Notes: generated by a model from the letters alone, not told the origin. A stretch of DNA of 64,000 bases from Prostheceraeus crozeri (GCA_907163375.1 CAJQUW010005232.1:324501-388500); one strand, 5' to 3'; counted from the stretch's first letter, positions 21,446 through 33,310 are shown. Program-made: numbers and translations.

Positions 21446-22880
21446 GGGATGTGCGACTATACCATGCTCGATGCTTGAGATGTCCGAGATTTCAAGCTCA
21501 TTTGAACTACTCGCTGCTCGATCCATCTGATTTTTAAATTTTAATTTCGATCGATTTTTTCTAATGTCACATTTTAACGTTTCTCTCAATTATTGAAAAG
21601 CACACACGCCCCCTTCAGAAATGATCACAACAATGCATGTTCAATTCATATTCTTTGCGTGTTTGCTTAGGCCTATGGCAGCGCTTCTTTTTTCGTTTTT
21701 GTAATGTTCCAAAATGAGTTTGGTTTCATGTAAATGCTAAAATATTCATATATCATTTTTTGAATTTTGACGCCTTGTGGCCTACGAATGTGTCATATTT
21801 TTAGCAGCAATTTCAATCTAGCTCAAAAAAAGACTGAATTCCTGTAAATTATACACACTGTATATTCAGCGGCGGCGTTTCAATAGTTCAAAATTCTTCT
21901 CAATTTTAATGAGTTGCCGAGCGCTTTTACCACTCATTGCAGCTCGCCGAGCGATGACCACCTAGCCAGTAGCGCTCACAAGCCGCTCTGAAGCGTAGTT
22001 AGTGACCGGAATGCAGAACACTAACCGGACAGCGGGAATCCAGCTACTCCACGCGAGGATTTTTTTAATTCTTCTGCTTTCTCGCAGCAGTTGAATGCGT
22101 CTCCAATACATACATAGCTGTAAAGTGTGCGCATCACAAGGCAGCCAAGGCATGCTTCAGAGCTCATCTTCTGTTCTAACATCTCCTCAGCTCTAGCTTC
22201 GACGTGTTGATCTTCAACGTTGATATTTAGTTCTTTCAACTTTTCAAGCAAACATTTTCCTCGTCGTTGTGATCCCTGTGCATTTCATTGAATGGTTCTG
22301 CGCCAATACAGAAGGATTTTGGTGAAAGGCCGTCAATAAACGAAAGCGAAATTTCCAGGAATCTTTCCTGGTTCAATGTTACAGCGGAGGCGGTAATGTC
22401 ACTTTTCTGTAATTCACTCTTCAGTTTCTGATCTACTTCACTGGCGAGAGCCGGCAGAAAAACTCGTCGCATTTTAGTTTCACTGGAATCACTGCAGTGG
22501 ATCAAGAGTCCGGATCAACGTTCCGAATGCCTCGTCTTCCACAAAACGGACTGGCAAATACACATGTGCGATGGTTTTTCCAAAAAGTTTGTCGAGTTCG
22601 ATAGCCTTAGGATTTCCTGAAGGATTCTTCCGTCGAATAAGGAAAGAGTCAGCAAATTTAGGCTGTTTCGACAGTTTCTTCTCTTCGAGGACGTCGCAGT
22701 CTAACGAACGCTTCTCACTCTTTTCGCGTTCCATCTCCTTCGATAGAATTTCATAATCTCTCGGATGATGATCCTCTACATGTCGAAGGAGTCTGGTCGT
22801 AGAACCTTGTTTAGCTTCCACCACTACATGTTGGAATCCTTCGATTAAGAAATTGTTTCCACCATCTTCGTCCCTAACTT
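21446..22880 (-). pseudogene. hAT transposase, internally deleted
   Basis: Minus-strand pieces in order: a BED-like zinc-finger remnant (GSTTRLLRHVEDHHP near 22800), a linker with PKFADSFLIRRKN, a region with LDKLFGKTIAHVYLPVRFVEDEAF (22489-22670, a typical hAT segment after the BED finger), then MRRVFLPALASEVDQKLKSEL (about 22405-22480), a patch with CDAHTLQLCM (about 22105-22140, compare the C.AH.LQL motif of hAT enzymes) and the C-terminal PVTNYASERLVSATG (21962-22010, the PASERVFSAAG motif). The catalytic middle and most of the dimerisation region between the last two motifs are missing, and there are several frame changes. A CAGGGATGTGCGACTA end at about 21450 is the probable terminal repeat. 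The opposite end was not found. A similar end-like stretch sits near 27010-27130. Confidence 0.8.
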
Positions 22881-23684
22881 TAAATATCGTCGAACTGGCG
22901 CTGTTTGTGGATGACCTGCTATTACTTTTGCTACGCGAAAACGTGATAGAATAATTAGATATTGAGTTGCATCCTAAGTTGAAGACAATTAAAAATTAAA
23001 AATTAAAATAATTGAATATTTAATTATTCTGTTTACATTATGTTTGCAAAAAGCAGCATTTACTAATTATTGCAGACGCACTAACTTATACGATTTGCTA
23101 GTAGTGTGTTTTAAGTGATACTTAAAGAATGCCCATCGAAATTTCACTAACTTGCTAATTGCAAATCTTAATGACGTGATGGATAGATTCAAGAATAATA
23201 GTCGCATAGCAAACTCGTGCCTCATGCTTGCTTTTATCACTTCGCAATTCACAACGCCAACACCAAATGCTATCAGGCCTTAACAATGAAACCTGCTAAT
23301 TCAGTGTTAAGGGAATTTTCAAGTCATTATCATTGATGGTTCATTGTCGTTTAGTTATTTCAAAATTGTAATAGGGTTACTAAGAAGTATATTAAATAAT
23401 TTCGATCGATTTAAATCGCCGCATCTTAGGGAACAAAGGATAACCCAAAAGGGTAGCGTCAGAATAGGCTATTCTCCTCATATTATGAAAAATACTTTCA
23501 GTGAAAGAATTACACAGGTTGAGAGAATCAAAGATTTCACATTTTGGCAAATATAATGGGAGACCAAAGTCTTTTTGGCGACTTGCTGCAGTCTTCGAAT
23601 CTTTTCACACTTGATCAATGGTGCCAATCAGGCATCCGTCATATAGATACCGGGAGTTGATGATACTGGTGAGATAACTAATCA
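22881..23684. other. no gene seen
   Basis: AT-rich. Short ORFs lack family features. Confidence 0.5.
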
Positions 23685-23719
23685 ATGGATGTATAACTTT
23701 TTCAAATCTCAACAGATGT

Positions 23720-23773
23720 AACCACCACGAGACATGTTTTGGCCTGTTGGGCCTCATCAGTCGTGGGTAGGTT
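23720..23773 (-). ncRNA. type I hammerhead ribozyme motif, GAAAC changed to AAAAC
   Basis: On the minus strand: AACC-TAC-CCACGA (5' stem I), CTGATGA, stem II GGCCC-AACA-GGCC, AAAAC, ATGTC (palindromic mini stem III and GTC cleavage site), TCGTGG...GGTT (3' stem I). Stem I pairs perfectly (CCACGA with TCGTGG, AACC with GGTT). The G of the conserved GAAA (G12), an essential catalytic base in hammerheads, is A here, so self-cleavage should be lost. Confidence 0.8.
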
Positions 23774-23789
23774 TGAACCAGCGACGTTG

Positions 23790-23850
23790 GAGCTAGAGGA
23801 CGTGCAAGCATACCCTCTAACCACAAGGCCACCGGACCATCTGTTGAGAG
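23790..23850 (-). promoter_or_regulatory. internal pol III promoter of tRNA-like region, left copy
   Basis: Mirror of the right copy: B box GGTTCAAACC at 23770-23779 and A box TGGCCTTGTGG at about 23821-23831, read on the minus strand. Confidence 0.7.
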
Positions 23851-24270
23851 CGTGAATTAGCCAGGAAGGCACTGCTTTAACGCAGGCACGTGGAGGGCGG
23901 ACTGCATTCTGCAATCACTTAATACCGCATCCGAGATTGAGGCGCTTCACGCAGGCGCTACTCATTACATGTTTAGACAAGTAACCTGGCAATTGATAAA
24001 TTTGTCAAATCTGGCTTATCAAGCTTATTTCGAAGAGATAAACTATATATATATATATATATATAGTTTATCTCTTCGAAATAAGCTTGATAAGCCAGAT
24101 TTGACAAATTTATCAATTGCCAGGTTACTTGTCTAAACATGTAATGAGTAGCGCCTGCGTGAAGCGCCTCAATCTCGGATGCGGTATTAAGTGATTGCAG
24201 AATGCAGTCCGCCCTCCACGTGCCTGCGTTAAAGCAGTGCCTTCCTGGCTAACTCACGCTCTCAACAGAT

Positions 24271-24339
24271 GGTCCGGTGGCCTTGTGGTTAGAGGGTATG
24301 CTTGCACGTCCTCTAGCTCCAACGTCGCTGGTTCAAACC
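24271..24339 (+). promoter_or_regulatory. internal pol III promoter of tRNA-like region, right copy
   Basis: A box TGGCCTTGTGGTTAGAGG (from 24278) and B box GGTTCAAACC (24330-24339), about 50 bp apart, as in tRNA genes and tRNA-derived SINEs. The B box runs straight into the 5' strand of hammerhead stem I, so promoter and ribozyme share bases. Confidence 0.8.
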
Positions 24340-24389
24340 TACCCACGACTGATGAGGCCCAACAGGCCGAAACATGTCTTTTGGTGGTT
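24336..24389 (+). ncRNA. type I hammerhead ribozyme motif, catalytic core intact
   Basis: AACCTACCCACGA, CTGATGA (24349-24355), stem II GGCCC-AACA-GGCC, GAAAC (24369-24373), ATGTC with predicted cleavage after C24378, then TTTTGGTGGTT. All conserved core bases are present. Stem I pairs less well than in the left copy because the 3' strand reads TTTTGG instead of TCGTGG. The stem III sequence ACATGT is very short and self-complementary, as in small hammerheads thought to act as dimers. Confidence 0.85.
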
Positions 24390-24452
24390 ACATCTGTTGA
24401 GATTTGATAAATTTATCAATTGCCAGGTTATTTGTCTAAAGGATGTATAACT

Positions 24453-25139
24453 ATTGAAAATCCCAGATGACTTTTGGGTTTCCTTGCTGCATGTCATCCT
24501 TTGACGGAATAATGTGGTCTTCATAGAAGAGGTTTGTGGCTGCACCATATTTTTACTACATTAACGGAAATATTATGTCTGAAATTAGAAATATCTTCCT
24601 CACTTGATCAGTTTCATATGTTGACTTATCAACTTTGGTTCTTAAACAATGATATAAAATAGATACCGGCATAAGACGGAATAGTCATTAATATGCTTTC
24701 TCAACCAGAAACAGCAATTGACAGAATATTAGCACGCAACATTTCTCTGGAATTTTGGTCAAATAGTAGATGTAATAGCTATGTAGTTCAACTTTTCACT
24801 TAGTGACCTCACTCTTCAAATAGGCTTCATGTCTTCAGTGCAATTCGTTTTCGACGCTCTAAACTAAATGTAGGCTACAAAAATGGCAGTTATTGGCACA
24901 TCAAATAAGATCCAAACTATTTGTGATAAATGTTGAGGACATGTTATACATGTACAACATGATTAATACAGCAAGTGAAAATTCAGTGTGTTCAATGTCT
25001 AAGGATTCATTCTGCTGCTCGCCAGTAATCAATTAACTTACAGACATGGTAAAAGAGCCCTAAAGCATTCTATAATGCAATCAACAATTAGATTTTTAAA
25101 ACAACTACACACATCTCGAGTAATTAAAATCTTCATCAA
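24453..25139. other. no gene seen
   Basis: AT-rich, no recognisable content. Confidence 0.5.
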
Positions 25140-25171
25140 GGATGGTAAAGTACGCAAGACGATAAAATTTC

Positions 25172-25296
25172 TCACCCGGACCCAGATGAAAAATTCATTC
25201 GGGCTGGACCGGGCCTGGTAGTTTAAAGTCGATGCCGGCCCGGGCTGATGGCATGCGGACCCGCGCCGAAACAAGCGGCCCGGTTCAAGCTCTGCA
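25172..25296 (-). mobile_element. hAT-type terminal region (CAGAGCTTGAACCGGGCC)
   Basis: Read on the minus strand it begins CAGAGCTTGAACCGGGCCG and continues with CGGGTCCG, CCCGGGCCGG and GGCCCGGTCC blocks. This pattern of a CAG.G start and repeated subterminal CGGGCCGGGC is common in hAT transposons and their MITEs. A comparable G+C-rich patch at 26158-26225 could be the other end, but I could not match the termini. Confidence 0.5.
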
Positions 25297-25299
25297 AGT

Positions 25300-28200
25300 T
25301 AATTGTAGCTGTTTGTATACGACAGCAGCTGTTTGTTGATGTTGATTTCAGCTGCTCAGCTATGTGCCGATTGGTTGATCTTTAGAAGAATCAAATTACT
25401 GAATTAAGTGTGTGTATATTCGCGCCTCAAGGCGATTTATTGCAAGTTATTTTATCAAAATGCTTTTTATATAAAGAGGAATTACAGAAACCGTGAATAT
25501 TTGCAAAGTACACTGATAAGCTGCCGGTAATTTCCGATGGCAAGCCACTGGAAGCCTCTACCCTTTTGGTACCGTTGTCATAACAACGCATGTCCACGAC
25601 GTTCTATTGCCTTCAATGTCTATGGCCGTTCTAGTCAAAGATATTTAATATTACAAAGGGCTATATAGGAAATAGACGTGCTTTTACCTTATGTGCAGCG
25701 AAGCCATTGAAAATCAGCTGATATTGCATGAATTTGAAAATATTTGTAAGCGAACAACAAATATTCCTTTTCATTGCCTCTTTTTAGTAATTACAGAACT
25801 TAAACGTATTTTAATAACAAATCAAGAATTTTTTATATATGTGTTTAAAAACAACGTCCAAATTGCAACAAATAGTTTTCCAGCTTTCTACTTTTTCTCA
25901 CGTTTTGCAAAACGCAGTTGTAAATAAGAGCAGTGCTGATACAATTCTTTCAATTAGACTTTATTGCATTATTTTATGTCGGCTATGTTATATAGGGAAT
26001 AATACAAATGAAAACCGATTGCTTCATTTTCAGATGAAGGCAGAGTAAAGTTCACTTACAATTCACCAAATACATGGTTAAATGACTTTTCGGAACAGAA
26101 AAATGAACCGCGTCTTTACTTGTGATCATGCAGTTAGATTGTTTCTTCGTAATAAGTACGGGGCCTGGCTATGGTTGTACCACCGGTGCCCGGCCAGCCC
26201 AGACGAAATTGCCAAGCCGAACGTGTATACATGTATGCAATTTTGCGGTAAGAAAATACATGACCAACAGAAAAAATAAGTATGAACTATCATAAAATTT
26301 GATATAAAATTGGCTCAAGCAAATAAAAACAATCAACATACACTACGTATGTTATACAATGCACATTCACAACATCTTTGACATCAACAGACATGTGATG
26401 TTCGATTGTGACCCTCAAATGCCCTCTGTTAATTATTAGCAATAGATAGATCTATATTGTAGACTCAGCTTGTTCATTAACTTGAAGAGCGTTGTTGACA
26501 TGAGTGAGCCAATTCCTCAGTGTAATATTCGGATTCTCTCTGAAATTGTTCATATCGTCATGAATTCTACAGAGGGAGTTGAGTGTTTATAAATTGATGC
26601 CCTATCAGTCTTCATCTGAATATTTTTTCTTCCACTTGGATTGATAGTACTGCATTAAATTGCTGTATTACCGCCCTCATCTTCAACACATTTTTTCAGA
26701 GAAACTACTGAATGAATATTCTTGAAACTTACTTTATAATATCAGTGAATTATGCTTTATATCATATACCATTTCTAAGGCTTTTTGTCGCATCGCACAT
26801 CGCACAGCCGACAAAACAGCAATTTCGCACCATTGCCGTAATGCTTTTTTGCCACGATAAGGACCGTTCGAAAATGGGTTCAAATTTAGGCATCTATTTC
26901 TGATCTAGCTCTTTTTAATCAATTAAGTATCTCTGGTTCTAGTCCTTTATTATTGCAGAGTGTCTGATCGCTATCCTAATAGTCTACGTCGCGTTTTCAA
27001 TAGCTTATTCGATGTCTGTGGTATATGACATGATCGAGATTCTCGAGGTGTCAGGCTCACTCGAGCTACAGTCTACTCGATGCCCAAAATGTTATGCGCA
27101 TTCAAACTACCGCTACTCGATAACCGAATTCAGAGAATTAATTCTCGCACAGTGCTTGAATGTTCATGATATGCTTCATAAAAGCAATTTTATAAAATAC
27201 AGTGGCTCATAGTGCGATGCGTTTCGTTAGACGTTATCACACATGCTTGCAAGAAATGGCAAACTTCAGACTTTCGGACACTACGAAATGTGACCTTCCA
27301 GAGAGCCAAATTCAACGATCTGCGTCAGAAAACGAAAGTTCGCCGAAAATTGGAAAATGCGCCGAAAATGTAGGTCACCAAATCGAAGGTTGGGGCGGTT
27401 AGTTAAAAGGACCAAACGAAAAATGCGACATTGACCCTGGAAAGAGTTAATCGGTTAAGTTTAATGAATGTCAAACATGAACAGCACAACAACTTCACAA
27501 CTATGTGACATACCTTCGAGTCCATTATCATATTCACAAGTCAAATTCTTCCTCTTCACAAACATAAAACTTAGTGAAGTTGTTTTCCAAGACTTTTTCC
27601 TCTAATGGTAGTAGAGATGTGGAATGGGAATAAAACAGCCATTATTTTCATTTGATTTATTCCCTTTGGCATCGTAAAACACGTGTTATAACAAATCTCT
27701 AGAAGAATTTGCGAAGATGAAATCTCTCTAAATCTACTGAATATTCGACTTTTATGTTGGCACTTATTGCTGCGTTAAATGAAAGCTTTCCAACGAAGTT
27801 TAAAGCTTCCTATTCATGAGTTCCGCGTCCCCGTGAACGGTGAAGTGATTGCCAACAATTGTGAGGTTGACGTCGGTTCATGTTAAAACTTCAATTAATG
27901 TCAGGAGAAGTGGAAAATAAAAGAAATTTAAATAAACATGTTTCTAAAGTAATAACCGCTGAGAGGGCATATAAGTAGTCAGGACAAGCTTTCGGCAATT
28001 CTAAGGTGAAGGCATGGAATAAGAACGCATCGGTTAACTAAAAGTGCAATGAAATACAAAGCAACGGCGCGGCCAGGATTCTCAAGTGTGCAGGAAGAGA
28101 ATTTGATTGAAATAAACAGCAAATTCGATATGAACAAGATACTGTCATTATTTCTTTGTTTACAAAATTACATGTGCATTAACAGTTCTTCACTGTTCAC

Positions 28201-28904
28201 TTTTTCACTAGGTAAACAGCGCTTCCGGTTGCCTGAGCACCCCACAAGCACCCACACATAATTCATGCATCTCATTAGTTCAGCCACTGTAAATCTTGTC
28301 TACATGTTGAGCTCTTTTAAGAATCTCTATTAGAGAACATCTATTTTGCTTAAACGAAGTGCTTTTTTCAATTATTTTTGAAATTTTAATTTATTCAAAA
28401 TTTTCAAAAAATTTCAGTTTATAAAAATTTGGTTTAATTTCATCGATTTATGCTCCCAATATTGATGTCAAGACCTAGACATTTCAGAAATTCTATATTT
28501 CCAATATAGAATTCTATTAAAGAGAGGAACTCAAGCGTGACAAGTCTTTGCACAACACTGTCTGATGTTGTGCACAAATAAAGCATCTGCGTTTAACACA
28601 AGATGTTTTCAACTTTCTGTCTTTGTTTATAGGACAAAATTTTCAGCGCCCTTTTACGGGTTGATGAGAGGACACAAGAACGACCACTATGTTTGATTTC
28701 TGCGTCAACTCAGATGCGAATCATGGCATTGCGCACCGAGTGTTTAATCTTAGACAGATTTGTTCCTTTCTCTTCGAAAGGGCGGTGAAATCCGCATACT
28801 AGCCCTTTCTTAAAATTGCAGTGGCTCAGTTTGGTTAAAAGGTGCAGTGGAGTCGATACTGTTTTTGCTTTTGATATGCCACGTAAATGGCAGTGTCAAC
28901 CGAA
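25300..28904. other. no gene seen
   Basis: Long AT-rich tract. ORFs up to 78 codons show no domain features. 27010-27130 resembles the end region of the hAT at 21.45 kb (ATGACATGATCGAGATTCTC), implying a relic. Confidence 0.45.
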
Positions 28905-29577
28905 ATTCATGGCTGCGGAAGCGAACGATTTTTATTCGCTTCCATCGCTTCCGCTTCTGATTATGTGATACCGATACCGTCTATAGGTTGCGCACTTCCC
29001 CATTTCCAAATCGTTGTCAAGACAATAAAAGTCTACATATAGACTACAAAAACCTTTGTCAATTAGTGTCTAAAACCAGATTGTGCTGTTGTAATAAAAA
29101 GATTATCTAGACAATACGTTTACCTTGATGTACAACTCTGAGCTGGTATTACACCTAGTTCTTTCGTAATTGCTGAATCATCAAACGATAAGATTTGAAC
29201 CAACAAATTGAAAAATCAAAAAGTAAGGAAAAGCGAACATCACATCCACACATTTTTCCAATCACTTGACTAGGAAGCACAATACTAAAGCTAGATAAAT
29301 AGTAGGGCCTACTAGATAATAATACTAAAGCTAGATAAATAGTAGGGCCTACTAGATAATAATACTAAAGCTAGATACTAATAATAAGCTTACTAGAAGC
29401 ATAAACATAATCAAAAGTCAGAAGTGAGTGCCTTGCGTATAGCTCTAATACGCGAAATATGTCAATCAAGCATTTATGATGCTATTGGAAATCGGAAGCG
29501 GAAGCGACTTTTTGGTAACCGCTTCCGCTTCCACTGAAAACGTTCGCTTCCATCGCTTCCATCGCTTCCGCAGCCCT
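28905..29577. mobile_element. hAT-like MITE with GCTGCGGAAGCGAACG ends
   Basis: Left end CATGGCTGCGGAAGCGAACG; right end, read inward, CAGGGCTGCGGAAGCGATGG. Both carry subterminal GCTTCC/GGAAGC repeats (28930-28960 and 29485-29565). CAGGGCTGCGG is a typical hAT start. The interior has no transposase and holds a 47-bp tandem repeat. No target duplication is obvious. Confidence 0.6.
29282..29382. repeat. 47-bp tandem repeat, about 2.2 units
   Basis: AATACTAAAGCTAGATAAAT followed by AGTAGGGCCTACTAGATAAT, nearly identical in two full units and a partial third. The unit itself contains the palindrome TAGTAGGGCCTACTA. Inside the MITE above. Confidence 0.85.
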
Positions 29578-29599
29578 GAGTAAAATACATGAGCTGGTC

Positions 29600-30714
29600 A
29601 CCTGCGATATTTCCTTTTCACAATGTGAGTCATGAAAATAATGACGTGAGAATTTCAATAGTTTGACACAATTTGTTTAACTGATATTTTTGCTTCAAAC
29701 ATACTTGGGGTGCCTGAGCACCCCGCAACGGTGTGCAACTTAATGCTGTCAGTTTTCGATCCATAATGATACAGAAAACAATGGACAGGGAATGGAAACG
29801 AAGGCATGCCTTCAATAATTGTTCTTCACCAATCAGTGTTCAGAAAATAGAAATTTGATGAGTTGTGATAAAGAAAAATGCATTAATCTTATCAGCAAGT
29901 GCAAATCCAGCTTCCAGGAAGCCAGGCCGCTGCAAAGTGTTTAAATATATAAAGTGTGGAAATTCCCCATTACTCTAATGTATTTTTGTGGCGACAAATC
30001 CGCCATCTTTTTTCGCTAAAATAATTTTCAGATATTTATATTCATCAATTTCAAGAAGTCGCTGTGCCTAAAATGTTTGGTGACAACTTCATTTTTCTAA
30101 TGATTCCTACATAAAATTTACCGTTTTTTCATTTTTCACATCAATTTTGATGTTGAACGTGTCATTTCTGAATGCTATGGCTTTATAGATGAAACAGTGG
30201 AGAAATTGTGTCATTTGGTTCTCAGATATTGTTTATCTACATGTTGAAGATGCATCTTATACAAATTTTTCCTGGAATGAAAAGAAAGGAATATTCGCTC
30301 GCTATCATAGCAACATTTCTATTCTGTTGTCAATTGCGATATCAAATAAAACTGCTTATAAGCGCAGGCGAAAAAGTAGTATCATAGCTGTCGCCACAAA
30401 TCAACCATTGATTCCATACTTCCCTTATATACTTACTTTGGGCCGCTGCGCTTCCATCACGGTATTTATGATCGTCCACGTGTCAGCAAATTTCCGTCTT
30501 GATCAAATTTGCTTACATGTTTGAATGACATTCAATGATTTTAAGATCAGTGCATTTTTCTTTGTCATCATTCATCAAGTTACTTTTGTCACGACATTGC
30601 CTGTGACGCACAAAGCATGATTATGGAAGGCCTGTCTTTGTTTCCATTGTCTGTGATTCATTTCTGACTCATCATTCATCGATAAAGAACTATCAGCAAT
30701 AAAGCTACGCGTGT
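29600..30714. other. no gene seen
   Basis: AT-rich. The 111-codon ORF at 30189-30524 has no recognisable features and is not accepted. Confidence 0.45.
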
Positions 30715-31620
30715 ATCTATTCTTGCGGACCCCAAAGGCATTTCATAGAAAGAAGTGATAGAAATTTGGTGTCCATGTTAGCTGCACAGTGTCTTATATG
30801 CAGTGCATTTACATTTGCTTTGATTTTTGATTTATTTATTTATCTGTTTGTATATATAAACAGATAAAAAAATTATTGAAACAGATTATATATCGAAAAG
30901 AAAAAAACGACTTTGCAGCCCAAACCGGCTTCACCTGTATTCCAAGCTTCTCATGGGCAATGCATTAATTTCTATTTTGTTCTATCATTATACTTTACAT
31001 ATGCTCAGGAGTGGGCATAAGCTACCCGTCTTTACCCATCTTTCGTCTTTTAAATAGGAATACAATGTTTGTGTGAATACAAAGCAGAAACAGTTTGTGT
31101 GACATCATGTAATAAAGTGACATCGAGTCTCTTCTTCTGTTTGACTGGAAGGGAAACATGAGAACATGTAATGTTAATGAAATGGCACAATCTGCTGACA
31201 TGATGCCATAGCAATCGAACAATGAGCAGCCAGTTCAACATTAATCAAGCCAAATTGTGCGAAGTTTCAGTGATTGTTGTCAACCGGATCACACAGCAAA
31301 GAGACACATTCGTTGTCAAGTTCTTCAGATAAGTTAGTGAACCTTTTTTTCGTGCTCCTGCAAACTTTTTTGATAATGATCGAAGAGCCCAACATTATCG
31401 AGAAAACTTTTGAGCAATGATCTGAATTCTTCGAATCTGAAGGAATCGTGGCGATCGGAGCATTTTGAAAGAATACACAGCAATCCACATGCGACGCACG
31501 ACAAATTTTCCTATCTCTGCAAGGCATTAAAAATTGCTTTTGACCACTAAGGACGTTCCTGCATTTGTCAGCGTTCTGAATCAGTTTGCACTTCTAGCAA
31601 AGTGACACGCTTAAACACTA
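30715..31620 (+). repeat. dispersed repeat family X, copy 1
   Basis: Matches 50935-51690 and 62447-62945. Shared blocks: TAGCTGCACAGTGTCTTATA, the CAGCCCAAACCGGCTTCACC block, an ATG-started stretch encoding QAKLCEVSV and NRITQQRDTFVVKFF, the GATCGAAGAGCCCAACATTA block, and the end GTTTGCACTTCTAGCAAAGT. This copy also has a 31100-31210 part (CTCTTCTTCTGTTTGAC... AATGGCACAATCTGCTGACA) that copy 2 lacks. No named family recognised. Confidence 0.75.
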
Positions 31621-32490
31621 AGTCTGTCGACAGGTGCCTGTCTGCTTGTGGACGCACGCACTCATTCAAAGCTATCTGCAATTTCATGACTTCTATTCAC
31701 GTCGAACTTCTTCATTGTCATGGGACTACAGAATGGCATGTTGGAAGCAAGGCTTAAAAAAGCTTAAGTCATTGTATCAACAGAAAATCAGTCGACAAAG
31801 TTTGCTTTGTCTGAAAATTGAAATGTGCTGCGCCTTTGAGAGTGAGCGCCAGGTGTCAACATGTTCTTTGCTTGCCCCTTTTCCTGTAAGAATCGAAAGT
31901 TCGTTCTGTGCATGCACTTTGCATCTCCAGATTCCTTCGGCGGCAAAGGTTCTTCCATAGGAATACGGCATTCCGTTTTGCTTGACACTTGTGCTACCAT
32001 GTAAATGCCATGTGAATGTGAAGCCAGTCAATAATCATTCAACTGACTGCTCTAACTAGACAACTGATTGAACTAATCGGACAACTGCTTGACCAAAATT
32101 TTGATAATCACTCGTGTCATGATAGCTGATGATTTTCTGGATGCAAGGGTGGTAAAACCTACATTTTACGGACGTTGTTTACTATGACTGGCATTTTTTG
32201 CCACCTTGATAGAATGGCCAATTGTGGCATTCAATAATGTCATATTGAAATATTGAGCTGATGTGCATACTAGACAATCATCAGTATTCACATAATTCTA
32301 TGAACTCGATACTTATAAACCCGTGATTATAAATTTTAAATCATTTTTAAAAATATTCACTGAAATTCATTCGATTATCATACCTTCCAGTCGCATCGTG
32401 CAACAACGTGCCATACATCATTCGTGAGCTTGCATTCTCAGCTTTCAAATGAGCTATGATAGAGTTGCATCCGTTGTTGTATTTGCTGAG
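31621..32490. other. no gene seen
   Basis: ORFs of 84-108 codons overlap on both strands here (31634-32031) with no domain features. Left as non-coding. Confidence 0.4.
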
Positions 32491-33310
32491 CAGTGCTCAA
32501 AATATGAAAATCATTCAATTTTACAAATCGCAAATTTTCAAAAAGAAAACATCTGATCATTATAATGAATCAGGAACGAGGAGAAGGAGCATTTTCTATC
32601 CTCTCTTTTAACATATCGTTCATCAAAATCGGTGAACTAATAAAAAATTGGTGATATCCTGAAGTTTTCACAAAATCATGACTTTTTGGTTGAAAATGTT
32701 ATGTTCTCACTTTTTCAACCAAAAATGTTAGTGTTCAAAAATGTTTGGTATCTTCAGAATCCTTACGTTGTTCAAATATGCAAGTTATATTCATATACTG
32801 TAAGTTCAATAGTTCTTTTTCAAACTTCTTGAATATTTTTCTAATTTCCGTAAAAGTAAACAAACAACGAAGGTTCAAATCAAGACAATTGGCGCAGGCA
32901 TGTCTTTGTTCTTTCATAGCAGATGCCGATTGTTTACCTTCATTGTTTGTGTACTTTTGCGGAAATGAGAAAAAATATTGAAGAAGTTTGAAAAAGAGCT
33001 AATTGAACTTATATGAAAGTAGCTTACTTATTCGAATTCCCTAGTCTGCAAGGATTCTGAAGATACCAAACACTACTATTTTTGATGAATAAGTGAGAGC
33101 ATAAGATTTTCAAACAAAAAGGTCATGATTTTGTGAAAACTTCAGGATATCACCAATTTTTTATTAGTTCACCGATTTTGATGAACGATATGTCAAAAAA
33201 GAACTCAGAAGATGCTTGCTTCTCCCGTGCCAGATTCATTATCATACTCACATGCCTTCTTATTGAAAAAATGCGATTTGTAAATTGAGTGATTTTCATA
33301 ATTTGCATAT
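32491..33310. repeat. long foldback, arms about 380 bp
   Basis: The left arm (32491-32880) and right arm (32930-33310) are reverse complements with scattered differences. Examples are ATCGTTCATCAAAATCGGTG / CACCGATTTTGATGAACGAT and GGTATCTTCAGAATCCTTAC / GGATTCTGAAGATACC. The loop is about 50 bp (CAGGCATGTCTTTGTTCTTT). No protein similarity and no target duplication found. Confidence 0.85.

Larger units (their letters stand above)
23685..24452. mobile_element. head-to-head pair of tRNA-SINE/hammerhead units with 12-bp target duplication
   Basis: GGATGTATAACT occurs at 23685-23696 and 24441-24452. Between them two nearly identical arms (about 23702-24048 and 24056-24401) face each other around a short (TA)n centre. 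Each arm contains a tRNA-like promoter region and a hammerhead motif. Beyond the right arm, 24401-24440 repeats the sequence found at 24098-24138 (GATTTGAYAAATTTATCAAT), so the right side is one full 303-bp unit plus the first 40 bp of the next. That is the tandem layout expected of retrozyme-type elements. The arms differ at only a handful of positions, so the insertion is young. Confidence 0.85.

Noticed and set aside
31634-32031. Overlapping ORFs of 108 and 84 codons on opposite strands
   Set aside because: Neither shows motifs. Opposite-strand openness is common by chance over this length.
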